From Flammeovirgaceae bacterium (GTDB taxonomy: Bacteria > Bacteroidota > Bacteroidia > Cytophagales > Cyclobacteriaceae), in assembly GCA_023251155.1 (NCBI GenBank), contig JAHEZH010000008.1, forward strand, positions 1 through 64,000: a DNA stretch of 64,000 bases, written 5' to 3'. Made by a program: the position numbers and the translations under genes. Under the pieces are notes generated by a model. The model saw only the letters and a program-made list of their open reading frames with translations, was not told where the DNA came from and made no database searches. Shown here in pieces: positions 53,142 to 61,992 of the stretch (positions within the stretch are counted from its first letter, which is position 1; every line of letters begins with the position of its first letter).

Positions 53142-53768
53142 ATGAATACTGCTCCCGATAAAAAAAACAATAGCGTTACCGAATCATCGCTGAACAGTTT
53201 GTTCCAGTATTTCAATGGCCTACTTCCATTGAAGGAAAAAGAGCGGGAAGAACTGCGTACACGGGTAAAAGAAAGAAAAATACGAAGGAAACACTACCTC
53301 CTGCAGCACGACGATTTGTGCAAGCACTATACGTTCATTATCACCGGCTGCTTCCGGATGTTCAGTGTGGATCAGAAGGGAACAGAGCACAACCTGCAGT
53401 TCGCTGCCGAAAATGACTGGATCACTGACATGGGTAGTTTCTATTCCGGCAAGCCTAGTCAGTTATACATCGAAGCGATAGAACCCTCCCATATTTTACA
53501 GATTGAAAAGGGCGACCTGCTATTTCTGTATTCCCACTTCAGCAGGGTCAACCGCAATTTTCGAGTCATCATTGAAATCAAATTTGTGGAGCTGCAGAAT
53601 CGTCTGCTTCAGAATATCAGCTCAACAGTAGAAGAACGTTACATTTATTTTCTTGAGCACTATCCTCACCTCTCCCATCGACTGCCTTCTACACAAATCG
53701 CCTCTTACCTGGGCGTTACCCCTGAGTTTCTTAGCAAAGTGCGCAAGGGAATGGCCTCCAAAGCATAG
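53142..53768 (+). CDS. Crp/Fnr-family transcriptional regulator
   Basis: A 208-residue regulator with a cyclic-nucleotide-binding fold ('HYLLQHDDLCKHYTFIITGC', 'WITDMGSFYSGKPSQLYIEA') and a short C-terminal HTH ('LPSTQIASYLGVTPEFLSKV', 'RKGMASKA'). It resembles the Crp-like protein at 9.8 kb. No Fe-S cysteines. It follows oxyR by 26 bases on the same strand, so it may be co-transcribed with it. Ligand and targets unknown. Confidence 0.88.
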   Translation: MNTAPDKKNNSVTESSLNSLFQYFNGLLPLKEKEREELRTRVKERKIRRKHYLLQHDDLCKHYTFIITGCFRMFSVDQKGTEHNLQFAAENDWITDMGSFYSGKPSQLYIEAIEPSHILQIEKGDLLFLYSHFSRVNRNFRVIIEIKFVELQNRLLQNISSTVEERYIYFLEHYPHLSHRLPSTQIASYLGVTPEFLSKVRKGMASKA

Positions 53769-53875
53769 CGATTCTTAAACTAGATTAAGGGTAGTTCTTA
53801 ACCTTCTTTATAGATACCAACAGCCGTAAGTACTCACCTTTGCAGAAGCAATAGCTGCGATGTATAAAAAAAGGT

Positions 53876-54298
53876 ATGAGTACACCCAATGAAACCCTGG
53901 CCATCCGCGCATTCCTGCTCGCCTTCGCGGAAGCATTGAATTCGGGCGACATTCCATCCATCGCATCACATTATACGCACGATGGTATTTTCTTTCCAGA
54001 CCGTTATTCATCCATGAACCGGAAGAAAATGAATTCACTACCTGGCCACTTTTTCAAAAATAACACGTTCCGAATCCAATTTCATATTAAAGGCACTGCC
54101 ATCCATGGTGATTTTGCTTTTGTTGAGTCCCGTGCAACTGTGATAACCACGAACCATGACGGGGCTCCTGCGCTAACGAAAATCACACGCGATCTGTTTA
54201 CCCTTCGCTATACTGACGGCTCGTGGAAGATATACCGTTATGTATTTCATAATGCGCATGAATCGGTACAAATCAGCGCATCGCCGGCAGGCATCTAA
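53876..54298 (+). CDS. SnoaL/NTF2-like protein (SgcJ/EcaC type)
   Basis: A 140-residue protein with one NTF2-like cone: 'ETLAIRAFLLAFAEALNSGD', 'IASHYTHDGIFFPDRYSSMN', 'IKGTAIHGDFAFVESRATVI' and 'DLFTLRYTDGSWKIYRYVFH'. Members have diverse enzymatic or ligand-binding roles. It leads a small group of genes transcribed toward egtD/egtB and may belong to the same stress response. Confidence 0.8.
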   Translation: MSTPNETLAIRAFLLAFAEALNSGDIPSIASHYTHDGIFFPDRYSSMNRKKMNSLPGHFFKNNTFRIQFHIKGTAIHGDFAFVESRATVITTNHDGAPALTKITRDLFTLRYTDGSWKIYRYVFHNAHESVQISASPAGI

Positions 54299-54350
54299 TT
54301 TACATGATATGGTCTCGTGGGCTTAAAACCAAATCTGAAATCGTACAACT

Positions 54351-55319
54351 ATGAAAGCAGCCGTACTCTACCAACCGGGTGGCCCTGAAAATTTCATTAT
54401 GGAAGAGCGAACACGGCCCGTTCCGGCTTCAGGCCAACTCCTTATCAAAGTGAAAGCCTTCGGACTGAACCGGTCAGAGTTAATGACCCGAAAAGGATTA
54501 TCACCCGGCGTGAACTTTCCGCGTGTGCTGGGCATTGAGTGTGTAGGTGAAGTGGAGTTTGATCCATTGGGGGAATTGACAAAAGGACAACAAGTGGCCG
54601 CACTGATGGGTGAAATGGGAAGAAAATACGATGGCAGCTATGCAGCATATGCAGTGCTTCCCCGGTCGATCGTTTTTCCTTTTAAAAGCAAACTGCCATG
54701 GGAACAGCTCGGTGCGATACCGGAAATGTTTCAGACTACCTATGGGTCACTGCATCGCGCACTTCATATTAAGACAGGAGAAACGATATTGATCAGGGGC
54801 GGAACATCTTCCATCGGTATGCTGGCCACACAGCTAGCCAAAAATGCCGGCCTCACGGTGATCGCCACCACACGAAATGCAGTGAAAGAAAACATTCTGC
54901 TGCAAAATGGTGTTGATAAAGTACTTATTGATGACGGTGCGTTGGCTTCAAAAATAAAGAGTACATTCAAGGATGGTATTGATAAAGTACTGGAACTGAT
55001 CGGGACTACAACTTTGAAAGACTCCTTAAGATGTGTAAAACCCGGAGGCACCGTTTGCATGACCGGAATGCTCTCCGAGCAGTGGGTAGTACCCGAATTT
55101 ATACCAATGGATTTTATACCGGCCACCGTTAACCTTACGGTCTATGATAGCGGACAAATACAACCAGAGGCCACCCATTTTCAGGAGTTTATTCACGAAG
55201 TAGAAGCAGGAAAGATCCGCTTGAATGTGAGTCGTGTATTTCCGCTCGATCAGATTAAAGAAGCACATCAGCTGATGGACAGCAACAGTGCTTCAGGAAA
55301 AATTGTTGTTGTTCCTTAA
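54351..55319 (+). CDS. Zinc-free NAD(P)H:quinone reductase-like MDR dehydrogenase
   Basis: A 322-residue medium-chain dehydrogenase: N-terminal GroES-like fold ('KAFGLNRSELMTRKGLSPGV', 'LGIECVGEVEFDPLGELTKG') and a Rossmann domain with the nucleotide motif 'GETILIRGGTSSIGMLATQL'. Zinc-binding cysteines of alcohol dehydrogenases are absent, so it belongs to the quinone oxidoreductase group (QOR/ZTA-like). Such enzymes reduce quinones or enals and fit an oxidative-stress context. Stop codon lies 10 bases before the egtD start. Confidence 0.88.
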   Translation: MKAAVLYQPGGPENFIMEERTRPVPASGQLLIKVKAFGLNRSELMTRKGLSPGVNFPRVLGIECVGEVEFDPLGELTKGQQVAALMGEMGRKYDGSYAAYAVLPRSIVFPFKSKLPWEQLGAIPEMFQTTYGSLHRALHIKTGETILIRGGTSSIGMLATQLAKNAGLTVIATTRNAVKENILLQNGVDKVLIDDGALASKIKSTFKDGIDKVLELIGTTTLKDSLRCVKPGGTVCMTGMLSEQWVVPEFIPMDFIPATVNLTVYDSGQIQPEATHFQEFIHEVEAGKIRLNVSRVFPLDQIKEAHQLMDSNSASGKIVVVP

Positions 55320-55329
55320 AACAAGAAAA

Positions 55330-56325
55330 ATGAGATCAGTAAAAGAATATAATTCTCCGCACAGTACCACCGCTGATATCACCGGACACGACCTCTTTCG
55401 CGAAGAAGTGATCAGGGGATTGCAATCCCATCCAAAATATTTAAGCTCCAAGTATTTCTATGACAAAAGAGGAGATGAACTCTTTCAGCAAATTATGGAA
55501 TGCCCGGAATACTACCTCACTGATTGTGAGCTGGATATTTTCAGTAATCAAACCCATGAGCTGGCCCACATCATTACCGCACAAGCGGTTGCTCCCTTTG
55601 ATCTCATCGAGCTGGGCGCGGGTGACGGCACGAAATCAAAATACCTGTTGCAGGAATTGCTACACCAAAAAGCAGACTTCACTTACTTACCTATTGATAT
55701 CTCCGGAAATGTGCTGACTCAACTGGAAAGCAATCTTTCTGATTTAACGAACCTGAAAATGAAAAGTCTGCAGGGTGACTACCTTGATATGCTGGGTGAA
55801 GCAGCTGCCATGTCATCACATCGCAAGGTGGTCCTTTTTCTGGGTGCAAACATTGGCAACATGAACAGGCTGGAAGCACAACTGTTTTGCGAAAGCGTCC
55901 ACCGGATCCTTCAGCCGGGAGATCAGTTGCTGATTGGGTTTGATCTGAAGAAAAATCCACAAACGATACTGGATGCTTACAATGATCACGCAGGCATTAC
56001 GCGTGACTTCAATCTTAATCTTCTGGAACGAATCAATCGGGAGCTGGAGGCAGATTTTGATCTGACTCAGTTCACTCATTATCCGATGTACGATCCGGAA
56101 ACGGGGGCCTGCAAAAGTTACCTGGTCAGTACCGTGCAGCAAACAGTAACTATGGGTGATCATTCCTTTCGGTTCAACGAAGGGGAATGGATCTTCATGG
56201 AAATATCTCAGAAGTATTCCATCAAAAACATTCAAACACTGGCCGCCCAATCGGGCTTTGTCATTGAGCGTAACCTTACCGACCAAAAGAACTGGTTCGT
56301 TGATTCCATCTGGAAAGTAATATAA
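55330..56325 (+). CDS. egtD: L-histidine N-alpha-methyltransferase EgtD
   Basis: A 331-residue SAM-dependent methyltransferase started at the ATG at 55330. The EgtD-type motifs are 'HPKYLSSKYFYDKRGDELFQ', 'ECPEYYLTDCELDIF', the SAM site 'LIELGAGDGTKSKYLLQELL', and 'LFLGANIGNMN'. EgtD trimethylates histidine to hercynine, the first step of ergothioneine synthesis. The next gene encodes the EgtB partner. Upstream quinone reductase ends 10 bases before. Confidence 0.9.
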   Translation: MRSVKEYNSPHSTTADITGHDLFREEVIRGLQSHPKYLSSKYFYDKRGDELFQQIMECPEYYLTDCELDIFSNQTHELAHIITAQAVAPFDLIELGAGDGTKSKYLLQELLHQKADFTYLPIDISGNVLTQLESNLSDLTNLKMKSLQGDYLDMLGEAAAMSSHRKVVLFLGANIGNMNRLEAQLFCESVHRILQPGDQLLIGFDLKKNPQTILDAYNDHAGITRDFNLNLLERINRELEADFDLTQFTHYPMYDPETGACKSYLVSTVQQTVTMGDHSFRFNEGEWIFMEISQKYSIKNIQTLAAQSGFVIERNLTDQKNWFVDSIWKVI

Positions 56326-56344
56326 ACTAGAGATAACTGCATTC

Positions 56345-57502
56345 ATGAATTACTTACTTGAAAAATATAAAAATGTCCGAGCGCATTCCGAAACCATCTG
56401 TGCTCCGCTACTTACTGAAGATTATGTCGTACAGCCGGTGGCGGAGGTGAGTCCTCCCAAGTGGCACCTGGGGCACACCACCTGGTTCTTTGAAACCTTT
56501 GTATTGAAACCCTTCTTCCACGGCTACACCGAATTCGATAGTCAATATAACTTTGTCTTCAATAGTTATTATGAAACAGTAGGCGCCCGTGTCATCCGAA
56601 CGGATCGTGGTAACCTCAGCAGGCCATCCGTAGCGGAGGTGTATGCGTACCGCAATCATGTGGATACGAATATGGAGACCTTTCTTACCCGTGTGGATTG
56701 GAATAAAGATCTTTCGGATACAATTACCCTGGGACTGAACCACGAACAGCAACACCAGGAGTTATTGTTTAGCGATATCAAATACATTTTAGGTCACAAT
56801 CCCCTGTTTCCCGAATTCAAAATCGGAAAACACTTCCCTGCTTTCGAAAGCAAATCTTCCTCTGCATATCATTCCATAAAAGGAGGTGTGTATGAAATAG
56901 GATTTAATGACCAGGGCTTCTCCTTCGACAATGAACACGGCCGCCATAAAGTATACCTTGGTGATTATTCCATCTGCGAAGCATTAGTTACCAATGGCGA
57001 ATACCTGGAGTTCATCCATGACGGGGGCTATACCGACTTCAGACACTGGCATGCCGAAGGATGGGATTGGGTAAATAAAAACAAAATCAAATCACCTTTG
57101 TACTGGCATTGGATCGATGGTGCATGGATGAATTATACCTTCGATGGACTGCAACCCATTAACACGGATGAAGCCGTTTGTCATGTCAGTTTCTATGAAG
57201 CTTCCGCTTATGCCGCATGGAAGGGCAAACGACTTCCTACCGAAGCCGAATGGGAAGTAGCATCGGACCACTTTCACTGGGGGCAACGTTGGGAGTGGAC
57301 GGGAAGTGCCTATCTTCCCTATCCTGGGTTCAAAAAAGCAGCAGGCGCCATTGGCGAATACAATGGCAAGTTCATGGTCAATCAAATGGTATTGAGAGGA
57401 GCATCGGCAGCTACACCACCAGGACATAGCCGCAAAACGTACCGTAATTTTTTTCACGCCTTGCACCAATGGCAGTTCACGGGAATACGGCTGGCAGAAT
57501 AA
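56345..57502 (+). CDS. egtB: Ergothioneine sulfoxide synthase EgtB
   Basis: A 385-residue non-haem iron enzyme with a DinB-like N-terminal part and an FGE-sulfatase C-terminal domain. The Fe ligands are H44 ('WHLGHTTWFFE'), H133 and H137 (HEQQHQE, the HX3HXE motif). The C-terminal part has 'VTNGEYLEFIHDGGY', 'GKRLPTEAEWEVASDHFHWG' and 'HSRKTYRNFFHALHQWQFTG'. It joins hercynine to a sulfur donor, cysteine or gamma-glutamylcysteine, with O2. No egtA, egtC or egtE is in the window, so a cysteine-using, shorter route is possible. Follows egtD by 19 bases. Confidence 0.92.
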   Translation: MNYLLEKYKNVRAHSETICAPLLTEDYVVQPVAEVSPPKWHLGHTTWFFETFVLKPFFHGYTEFDSQYNFVFNSYYETVGARVIRTDRGNLSRPSVAEVYAYRNHVDTNMETFLTRVDWNKDLSDTITLGLNHEQQHQELLFSDIKYILGHNPLFPEFKIGKHFPAFESKSSSAYHSIKGGVYEIGFNDQGFSFDNEHGRHKVYLGDYSICEALVTNGEYLEFIHDGGYTDFRHWHAEGWDWVNKNKIKSPLYWHWIDGAWMNYTFDGLQPINTDEAVCHVSFYEASAYAAWKGKRLPTEAEWEVASDHFHWGQRWEWTGSAYLPYPGFKKAAGAIGEYNGKFMVNQMVLRGASAATPPGHSRKTYRNFFHALHQWQFTGIRLAE

Positions 57503-57592
57503 GGTAGCACGGCTTTCTTTAGTAACTTCCTTCTTCAGCGATACTGTGTATGCAGTGAAAATAGTAGATTGACAGCCGAAGATTCATAGACT

Positions 57593-58339
57593 ATGCTTAA
57601 AAAAGAGCGCCTGAAGATCATCCGCAAATGGTATCCGAATGCCATCACCACCATCGATTCCATTAATAAAATCATTGATTACATTGAGAACGAGCTGGAT
57701 ACCGAACCCTCTGATGTGATGTATGCCGACAGTATATGTAGTGATGATGTGAACAGCATTCAATATCCGGCAAGAGCAAAAGAATTTTTGGGACCATTTA
57801 AGTTAGGTGGGCTGGATGGTTTTCCGTTTGGCGGACTTACCGGAATGGCTGCATTTGCCAGTCATGTTCCTGACTATGGTGCGATCTACATTTATTATGG
57901 CCCGCACGTTGGCATCAGCAAAACGGGTATGATCGGAGAAATTCAACGCTATGGACAACGTACAAACAGTGCCTGTTGCGGAGCAGCTACAGGGGCGCTG
58001 AGCAAACTGGTGGATGGCCTCATCACCAAAGGCAAAATGGAAGACATGGATTACCAGATGAATACCATTGAGCAAATTGTACTGGCGAACAACGACAGAA
58101 TACTGAACGCGGACTCACCCCTATACGCTGCTACCGAAGTGATCTACGAAGCCACGGACAAACGCATCAACGAGCTGGTGGCGCTAACCACTTTTCATTG
58201 TCGCTACATCCTGTTAATGGGTGCCATTCTGATCAACAGTGATACCGATATGGGTTCATTCACTTCTACCAAACGATTCGATGTGATCGATGTAACTACC
58301 GGTGAGCGGAAAAACGTAATGAATCACCTGATGCTATAA
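57593..58339 (+). CDS. LCIB-family (theta-type) carbonic anhydrase candidate
   Basis: A 248-residue protein that matches the limiting-CO2-inducible B/C (LCIB) family by its core: 'ADSICSDDVNSIQYPARAKE', 'GLDGFPFGGLTGMAAFASHV', 'PDYGAIYIYYGPHVGISKTG', 'MIGEIQRYGQRTNSACCGAA'. Candidate zinc ligands are C49, H91 or H105 and C128/C129, with D51 or D52 and R61 near the active site. LCIB-type proteins have a beta-carbonic-anhydrase fold and some hydrate CO2 (family knowledge). No signal peptide. It lies between egtB and a Na+/H+ antiporter. Not tested by search. Confidence 0.7.
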   Translation: MLKKERLKIIRKWYPNAITTIDSINKIIDYIENELDTEPSDVMYADSICSDDVNSIQYPARAKEFLGPFKLGGLDGFPFGGLTGMAAFASHVPDYGAIYIYYGPHVGISKTGMIGEIQRYGQRTNSACCGAATGALSKLVDGLITKGKMEDMDYQMNTIEQIVLANNDRILNADSPLYAATEVIYEATDKRINELVALTTFHCRYILLMGAILINSDTDMGSFTSTKRFDVIDVTTGERKNVMNHLML

Positions 58340-58444
58340 CTCAGTAGGAGTCAACTAAATATTCATTTACTGAAAAGGTGATGGGGCGATGAAGCCGTGC
58401 TCCAGATAATTTGAATTATATTGGTACGCTGAATAACCGAATTG

Positions 58445-60022
58445 ATGATCGATCATTTTCCTTTTTACCTTACCCTGATCTTTGCCATCGTGCTGCTGAT
58501 CATGCTGGCCAATAAAATAAAAGTAGCTTACCCGGTAGTACTTGTTGTCGCCGGCTTGCTCATCAGCCTTATTCCAGGTATTCCGGTATTGCATATCCGG
58601 CCCGAGCTCATCTTCCTCATTTTTCTTCCTCCCTTATTGTATGATGCCGCATTCTCCATCTCGTGGAAAGAACTGTGGCGCTGGAGACGCATCATCACCA
58701 GTTTCGCTTTTGTCGTTGTCTTTCTCACTGCATTATCCGTAGCGCTTTTTGCCAATGCAGTCATCCCCGGTTTATCATTGGCCTTGGGATTTTTGCTGGG
58801 CGGTATCGTTTCGCCACCTGATGCGGTCAGTGCCAGTGCGATTCTGAAGTTTGTAAAAGTACCGAGGCGCATGTCTTCTATACTGGAAGGTGAAAGCCTG
58901 CTCAACGATGCATCGTCACTCATCATTTTTCGCTTTGCGCTGCTCGCAGTGGGCACGGGGCAATTTATATGGCACGAGGCGGCATTAAATTTCGGATGGA
59001 TGGTGATCGGTGGTGTCGGCATCGGCTTATTGATCGGCTGGTTGTTTATGAAAGTCCACAAGCTGTTGCCCACCGATGTGAACATGGATATACTGCTCAC
59101 CCTCATAGCACCCTATGTGATGTACATTGCCGCAGAAGAAGTGCATAGCTCGGGTGTGCTCGCGGTAGTCAGCGGAGCTTTGCTGATGTCAACACAACGA
59201 AATTATTTCCTAAAAAGCTCTTCCCGGTTGCGGGGCGATAACGTCTGGCAAAGTCTTGTATTTGTATTGAATGGCTTGGTGTTTCTCCTCATCGGATTAG
59301 ACCTGCCAGAAATCAGTGGTGGATTGGAGAAAGAAGGGGTGAGTATGGCGGCGGCCATTGGTTATGGATTGCTCATTACACTGGTATTAATCGTAGTGCG
59401 GTTTCTTTCTTCGTTTGGTGCGGTGATCGTGACCCACATCGCCGGAAACTTCATTCAGGTAGCCGATCGCAATCCGGGCTTTAAAGCACCTTTTGTTTTA
59501 GGATGGACCGGAATGCGCGGAGTGGTTTCTCTTGCTGCCGCGTTATCCATACCCGAGCAGATCAGCGAAGGCGTGGCGTTTCCACACCGCAACCTCATTT
59601 TGTTCATCACCTTTATTGCCATCATCACTACCTTGTTACTGCAAGGGCTTACATTGCCTTACCTGATCAAGAAAGTAAACCTGCCCGAGTTCAACGATTA
59701 CATTGCGGAAGAAGAAGCCGTTTCCTTGATTAAAAAAGGATTGGCAGAACAAACCTTAACTCACATCGACAACCATTATACCGAACAGCTCAGTTACGAT
59801 ACGCACCTGCAACAATTATCCGGTAAGTGGAAAGAGGTAAGCAACCGGATTCCGGAACCTGAAATGCGAAAAGAAAGTAAGCGCATCCACCTGGATATTC
59901 TGGAGCAACAACGAAAATGGCTGTTGCTCAAAAACAAAACAGACGACAAAATCGATGAAGAAGTGATCCGGAAATTTCTTCACCAGATTGACCTGGAAGA
60001 AGAGAAAGTAAAAGGCATGTAA
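58445..60022 (+). CDS. CPA1-family Na+/H+ antiporter
   Basis: A 525-residue antiporter with about twelve membrane helices from the ATG at 58445 (a TTG three bases earlier is open too). Core motifs include 'LPPLLYDAAFSISWKELW', 'LGGIVSPPDAVSASAILKF', 'ILEGESLLNDASSLIIFRFA' with the paired Asn-Asp, and 'GWTGMRGVVSLAAALSIPEQ'. The C-terminal cytoplasmic tail of about 110 residues is charged and helical. It exports Na+ in exchange for protons and follows the putative carbonic anhydrase, which supplies protons and bicarbonate; whether they cooperate is unknown. Confidence 0.92.
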   Translation: MIDHFPFYLTLIFAIVLLIMLANKIKVAYPVVLVVAGLLISLIPGIPVLHIRPELIFLIFLPPLLYDAAFSISWKELWRWRRIITSFAFVVVFLTALSVALFANAVIPGLSLALGFLLGGIVSPPDAVSASAILKFVKVPRRMSSILEGESLLNDASSLIIFRFALLAVGTGQFIWHEAALNFGWMVIGGVGIGLLIGWLFMKVHKLLPTDVNMDILLTLIAPYVMYIAAEEVHSSGVLAVVSGALLMSTQRNYFLKSSSRLRGDNVWQSLVFVLNGLVFLLIGLDLPEISGGLEKEGVSMAAAIGYGLLITLVLIVVRFLSSFGAVIVTHIAGNFIQVADRNPGFKAPFVLGWTGMRGVVSLAAALSIPEQISEGVAFPHRNLILFITFIAIITTLLLQGLTLPYLIKKVNLPEFNDYIAEEEAVSLIKKGLAEQTLTHIDNHYTEQLSYDTHLQQLSGKWKEVSNRIPEPEMRKESKRIHLDILEQQRKWLLLKNKTDDKIDEEVIRKFLHQIDLEEEKVKGM

Positions 60023-60041
60023 GCCGGTAACGAAGCAGAAA

Positions 60042-60668
60042 ATGTTTCAGAACAGAGTTACTCCCACCGGTGAGATTATCAAAACCGCTGCACGGGGCAC
60101 CTTCATGGGCAACCGGGGAGTGATTCACAATGACAAAGGCGAAATAAAACACCGTTATAAACTCAACGCATGGATTACCTGTCTCCTGCAGTTTAAAGGA
60201 AGGCACTTTAAAATCATGGCACCCAAACGCTTTACGGCTTTGTTCTTTCTTGATGAAGCCACGGCATTTGCAGCCGGACATCGCCCATGCAATGAATGCC
60301 GCAGAGAAGATTTTCAGAAATTCAAATCGTATTGGATAGCCGGAAATCCGGAATATGGGTTCACCATGAAAACCAAAATAGCAGCGATCGATACCATTCT
60401 TCATCGTGAGCGAATAACTTCGCAGGGAGACAAGATAACGTATGAAATGAAGTACAGTGAAATACCGGATGGTACATTTGTATTGATCGGTTCAAAAGCC
60501 TGCTTACTGTTTCAATCCCATCTTTACGAATGGACTCCTTTTGGATATAACGCAGCCATGGCGCTTCCCGCTTCTCCATACCTTACCGTACTCACACCAA
60601 AATCCGTTGTACGAACATTCCGCGCCGGATACATTCCTTCTGTTGAGCCAGGAAAGAGGATTGATTGA
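60042..60668 (+). CDS. Conserved unknown protein with CxxC (HRPCNECRR) motif
   Basis: A 208-residue soluble protein. Recognisable segments are 'TGEIIKTAARGTFMGNRGVI', 'LNAWITCLLQFKGRHFKIMA', 'KRFTALFFLDEATAFAAGHR' and 'PCNECRREDFQKFKSYW'. The CNEC pair near residue 87 could bind a metal, as in Ada-type or zinc-ribbon folds. Similar proteins occur in diverse bacteria (from memory) without function. It starts 20 bases after the antiporter and could share its operon. Confidence 0.65.
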   Translation: MFQNRVTPTGEIIKTAARGTFMGNRGVIHNDKGEIKHRYKLNAWITCLLQFKGRHFKIMAPKRFTALFFLDEATAFAAGHRPCNECRREDFQKFKSYWIAGNPEYGFTMKTKIAAIDTILHRERITSQGDKITYEMKYSEIPDGTFVLIGSKACLLFQSHLYEWTPFGYNAAMALPASPYLTVLTPKSVVRTFRAGYIPSVEPGKRID

Positions 60669-60841
60669 TCAGTCTCCTGTCTTCTTCCTTATTTTCTATG
60701 CTTTCATTTCCATCACTCTATACCGGCCATCAGCAGAAATACAACAGGATGGGGGATTAAAATAAGTGTAAAAACAGACCGGTGGTTTATGGAATTACGA
60801 TTACCAGTGCATCCTAGCGGAAACTTTAAACAACTACAGCT

Positions 60842-61294
60842 ATGAAAAGTAAACTTGAAATTTTCGCTCAAGGCTCCGGTCGCTCATGGAAGACGGCCAT
60901 TGTCAGCCTGGTCATCCTCTTCATCAGCGCTGCTGCTTTTGCACAAAGTACCAGTCAAACCATTCGGGGAATAGTGAAGTCGGCCGAAAACAATCAACCG
61001 GTACCGGGTACTAACATCTACCTGAAAAGTCAATCATCGGTAGGTACCTTCTCTGATTCGCAAGGTCAGTTTGAGTTTCCCCGTCCGTTGAAAGCAGGCG
61101 ATGTGCTGGTGTTTAGCTTTATCGGACTTAAGACCACCGAGTGGATAATCAGCGACCAGACAGCCGGATATGTGGTTATCGAAATGGCTGAAGATCCGAT
61201 TCAGATGGTAGATGAAATTCTCACCGAGGGAGACGAAACCCCGCGTGTAGCCGCATCGGCAAAGCGAATACGAAAAGTAAAAGCCAATCATTGA
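60842..61294 (+). CDS. Exported carboxypeptidase-regulatory-like (CarboxypepD_reg) domain protein
   Basis: A 150-residue protein with signal peptide 'AIVSLVILFISAAAFAQ' and a single beta-sandwich domain: 'QTIRGIVKSAENNQPVPGTN', 'IYLKSQSSVGTFSDSQGQFE', 'LKAGDVLVFSFIGLKTTEW'. This is the same domain that begins TonB-dependent SusC-like receptors, but here it stands alone and is followed by a short charged tail. Its role is unknown. The transglutaminase-like gene follows 16 bases downstream. Confidence 0.82.
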   Translation: MKSKLEIFAQGSGRSWKTAIVSLVILFISAAAFAQSTSQTIRGIVKSAENNQPVPGTNIYLKSQSSVGTFSDSQGQFEFPRPLKAGDVLVFSFIGLKTTEWIISDQTAGYVVIEMAEDPIQMVDEILTEGDETPRVAASAKRIRKVKANH

Positions 61295-61310
61295 TTGTAA
61301 ACACTCCACG

Positions 61311-61976
61311 ATGAGAATGCGCTTTGCTATGATACTATGTCTCTTCGGTTGTTCCGCACGGGCTCAGGTCACCGACTTCCCCGCTACGGACTTCAGTCGT
61401 GCCGATAGTATAGCCAAACGCTATACTGCACACCCGTTAACCGATCTGAAAACACTGGCCGATAAATTGACCTGCGCACTTTCTACGGAGCAGGAAAAAT
61501 TCCGGGCGATCTATAAATGGGTGTGCAGTAACATAGAAGCAGACTATTACCTGCTTACCCTTAACAAACGCAACCGAACAAAATGGAAAGGAGCAAAACT
61601 TGCCCGCTGGAATAAAAAATTCAACCGGATGGTTTTTGATAAACTGCAGCAGGAACAAAAAACCGTCTGCACGGGCTATGCGTATTTAATTCGCGAGCTG
61701 TCCTTTCATGCCGGGCTTTCGTGCGAGATTGTGAATGGCTACGCCAGGCATTCAGGTATCGACAAAAATACTGTGGGGATCACCAATCACTCATGGAATG
61801 TAGTTCAGCTGAATAGCAAGTGGTATGTGTGCGATGCCACCTGGTCCAGCGGAGTCTTTAACCTGGATGCACATCAGTTTGTGAAAAAATACGATGACCG
61901 GTATTTTCTGATGGAGCCCTCCCTGTTTTCGCAAAGCCATTATGCGGTAAACGGTTTAGTGATGAAGGATCGGTGA
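61311..61976 (+). CDS. Exported transglutaminase-like protein
   Basis: A 221-residue exported protein. The transglutaminase-like core has the catalytic Cys in 'QKTVCTGYAYLIRELSFHAG', His in 'GITNHSWNVVQLNSKWYV' and Asp in 'CDATWSSGVFNLDA'. The N-terminal 'KFRAIYKWVCSNIEADYYLL' matches the same superfamily. These are cysteine-protease or peptidoglycan-associated enzymes in bacteria rather than true crosslinkers. It is probably co-transcribed with the CarboxypepD_reg-like gene. Confidence 0.87.
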   Translation: MRMRFAMILCLFGCSARAQVTDFPATDFSRADSIAKRYTAHPLTDLKTLADKLTCALSTEQEKFRAIYKWVCSNIEADYYLLTLNKRNRTKWKGAKLARWNKKFNRMVFDKLQQEQKTVCTGYAYLIRELSFHAGLSCEIVNGYARHSGIDKNTVGITNHSWNVVQLNSKWYVCDATWSSGVFNLDAHQFVKKYDDRYFLMEPSLFSQSHYAVNGLVMKDR

Positions 61977-61992
61977 CGACAGTTCTTTCGTC

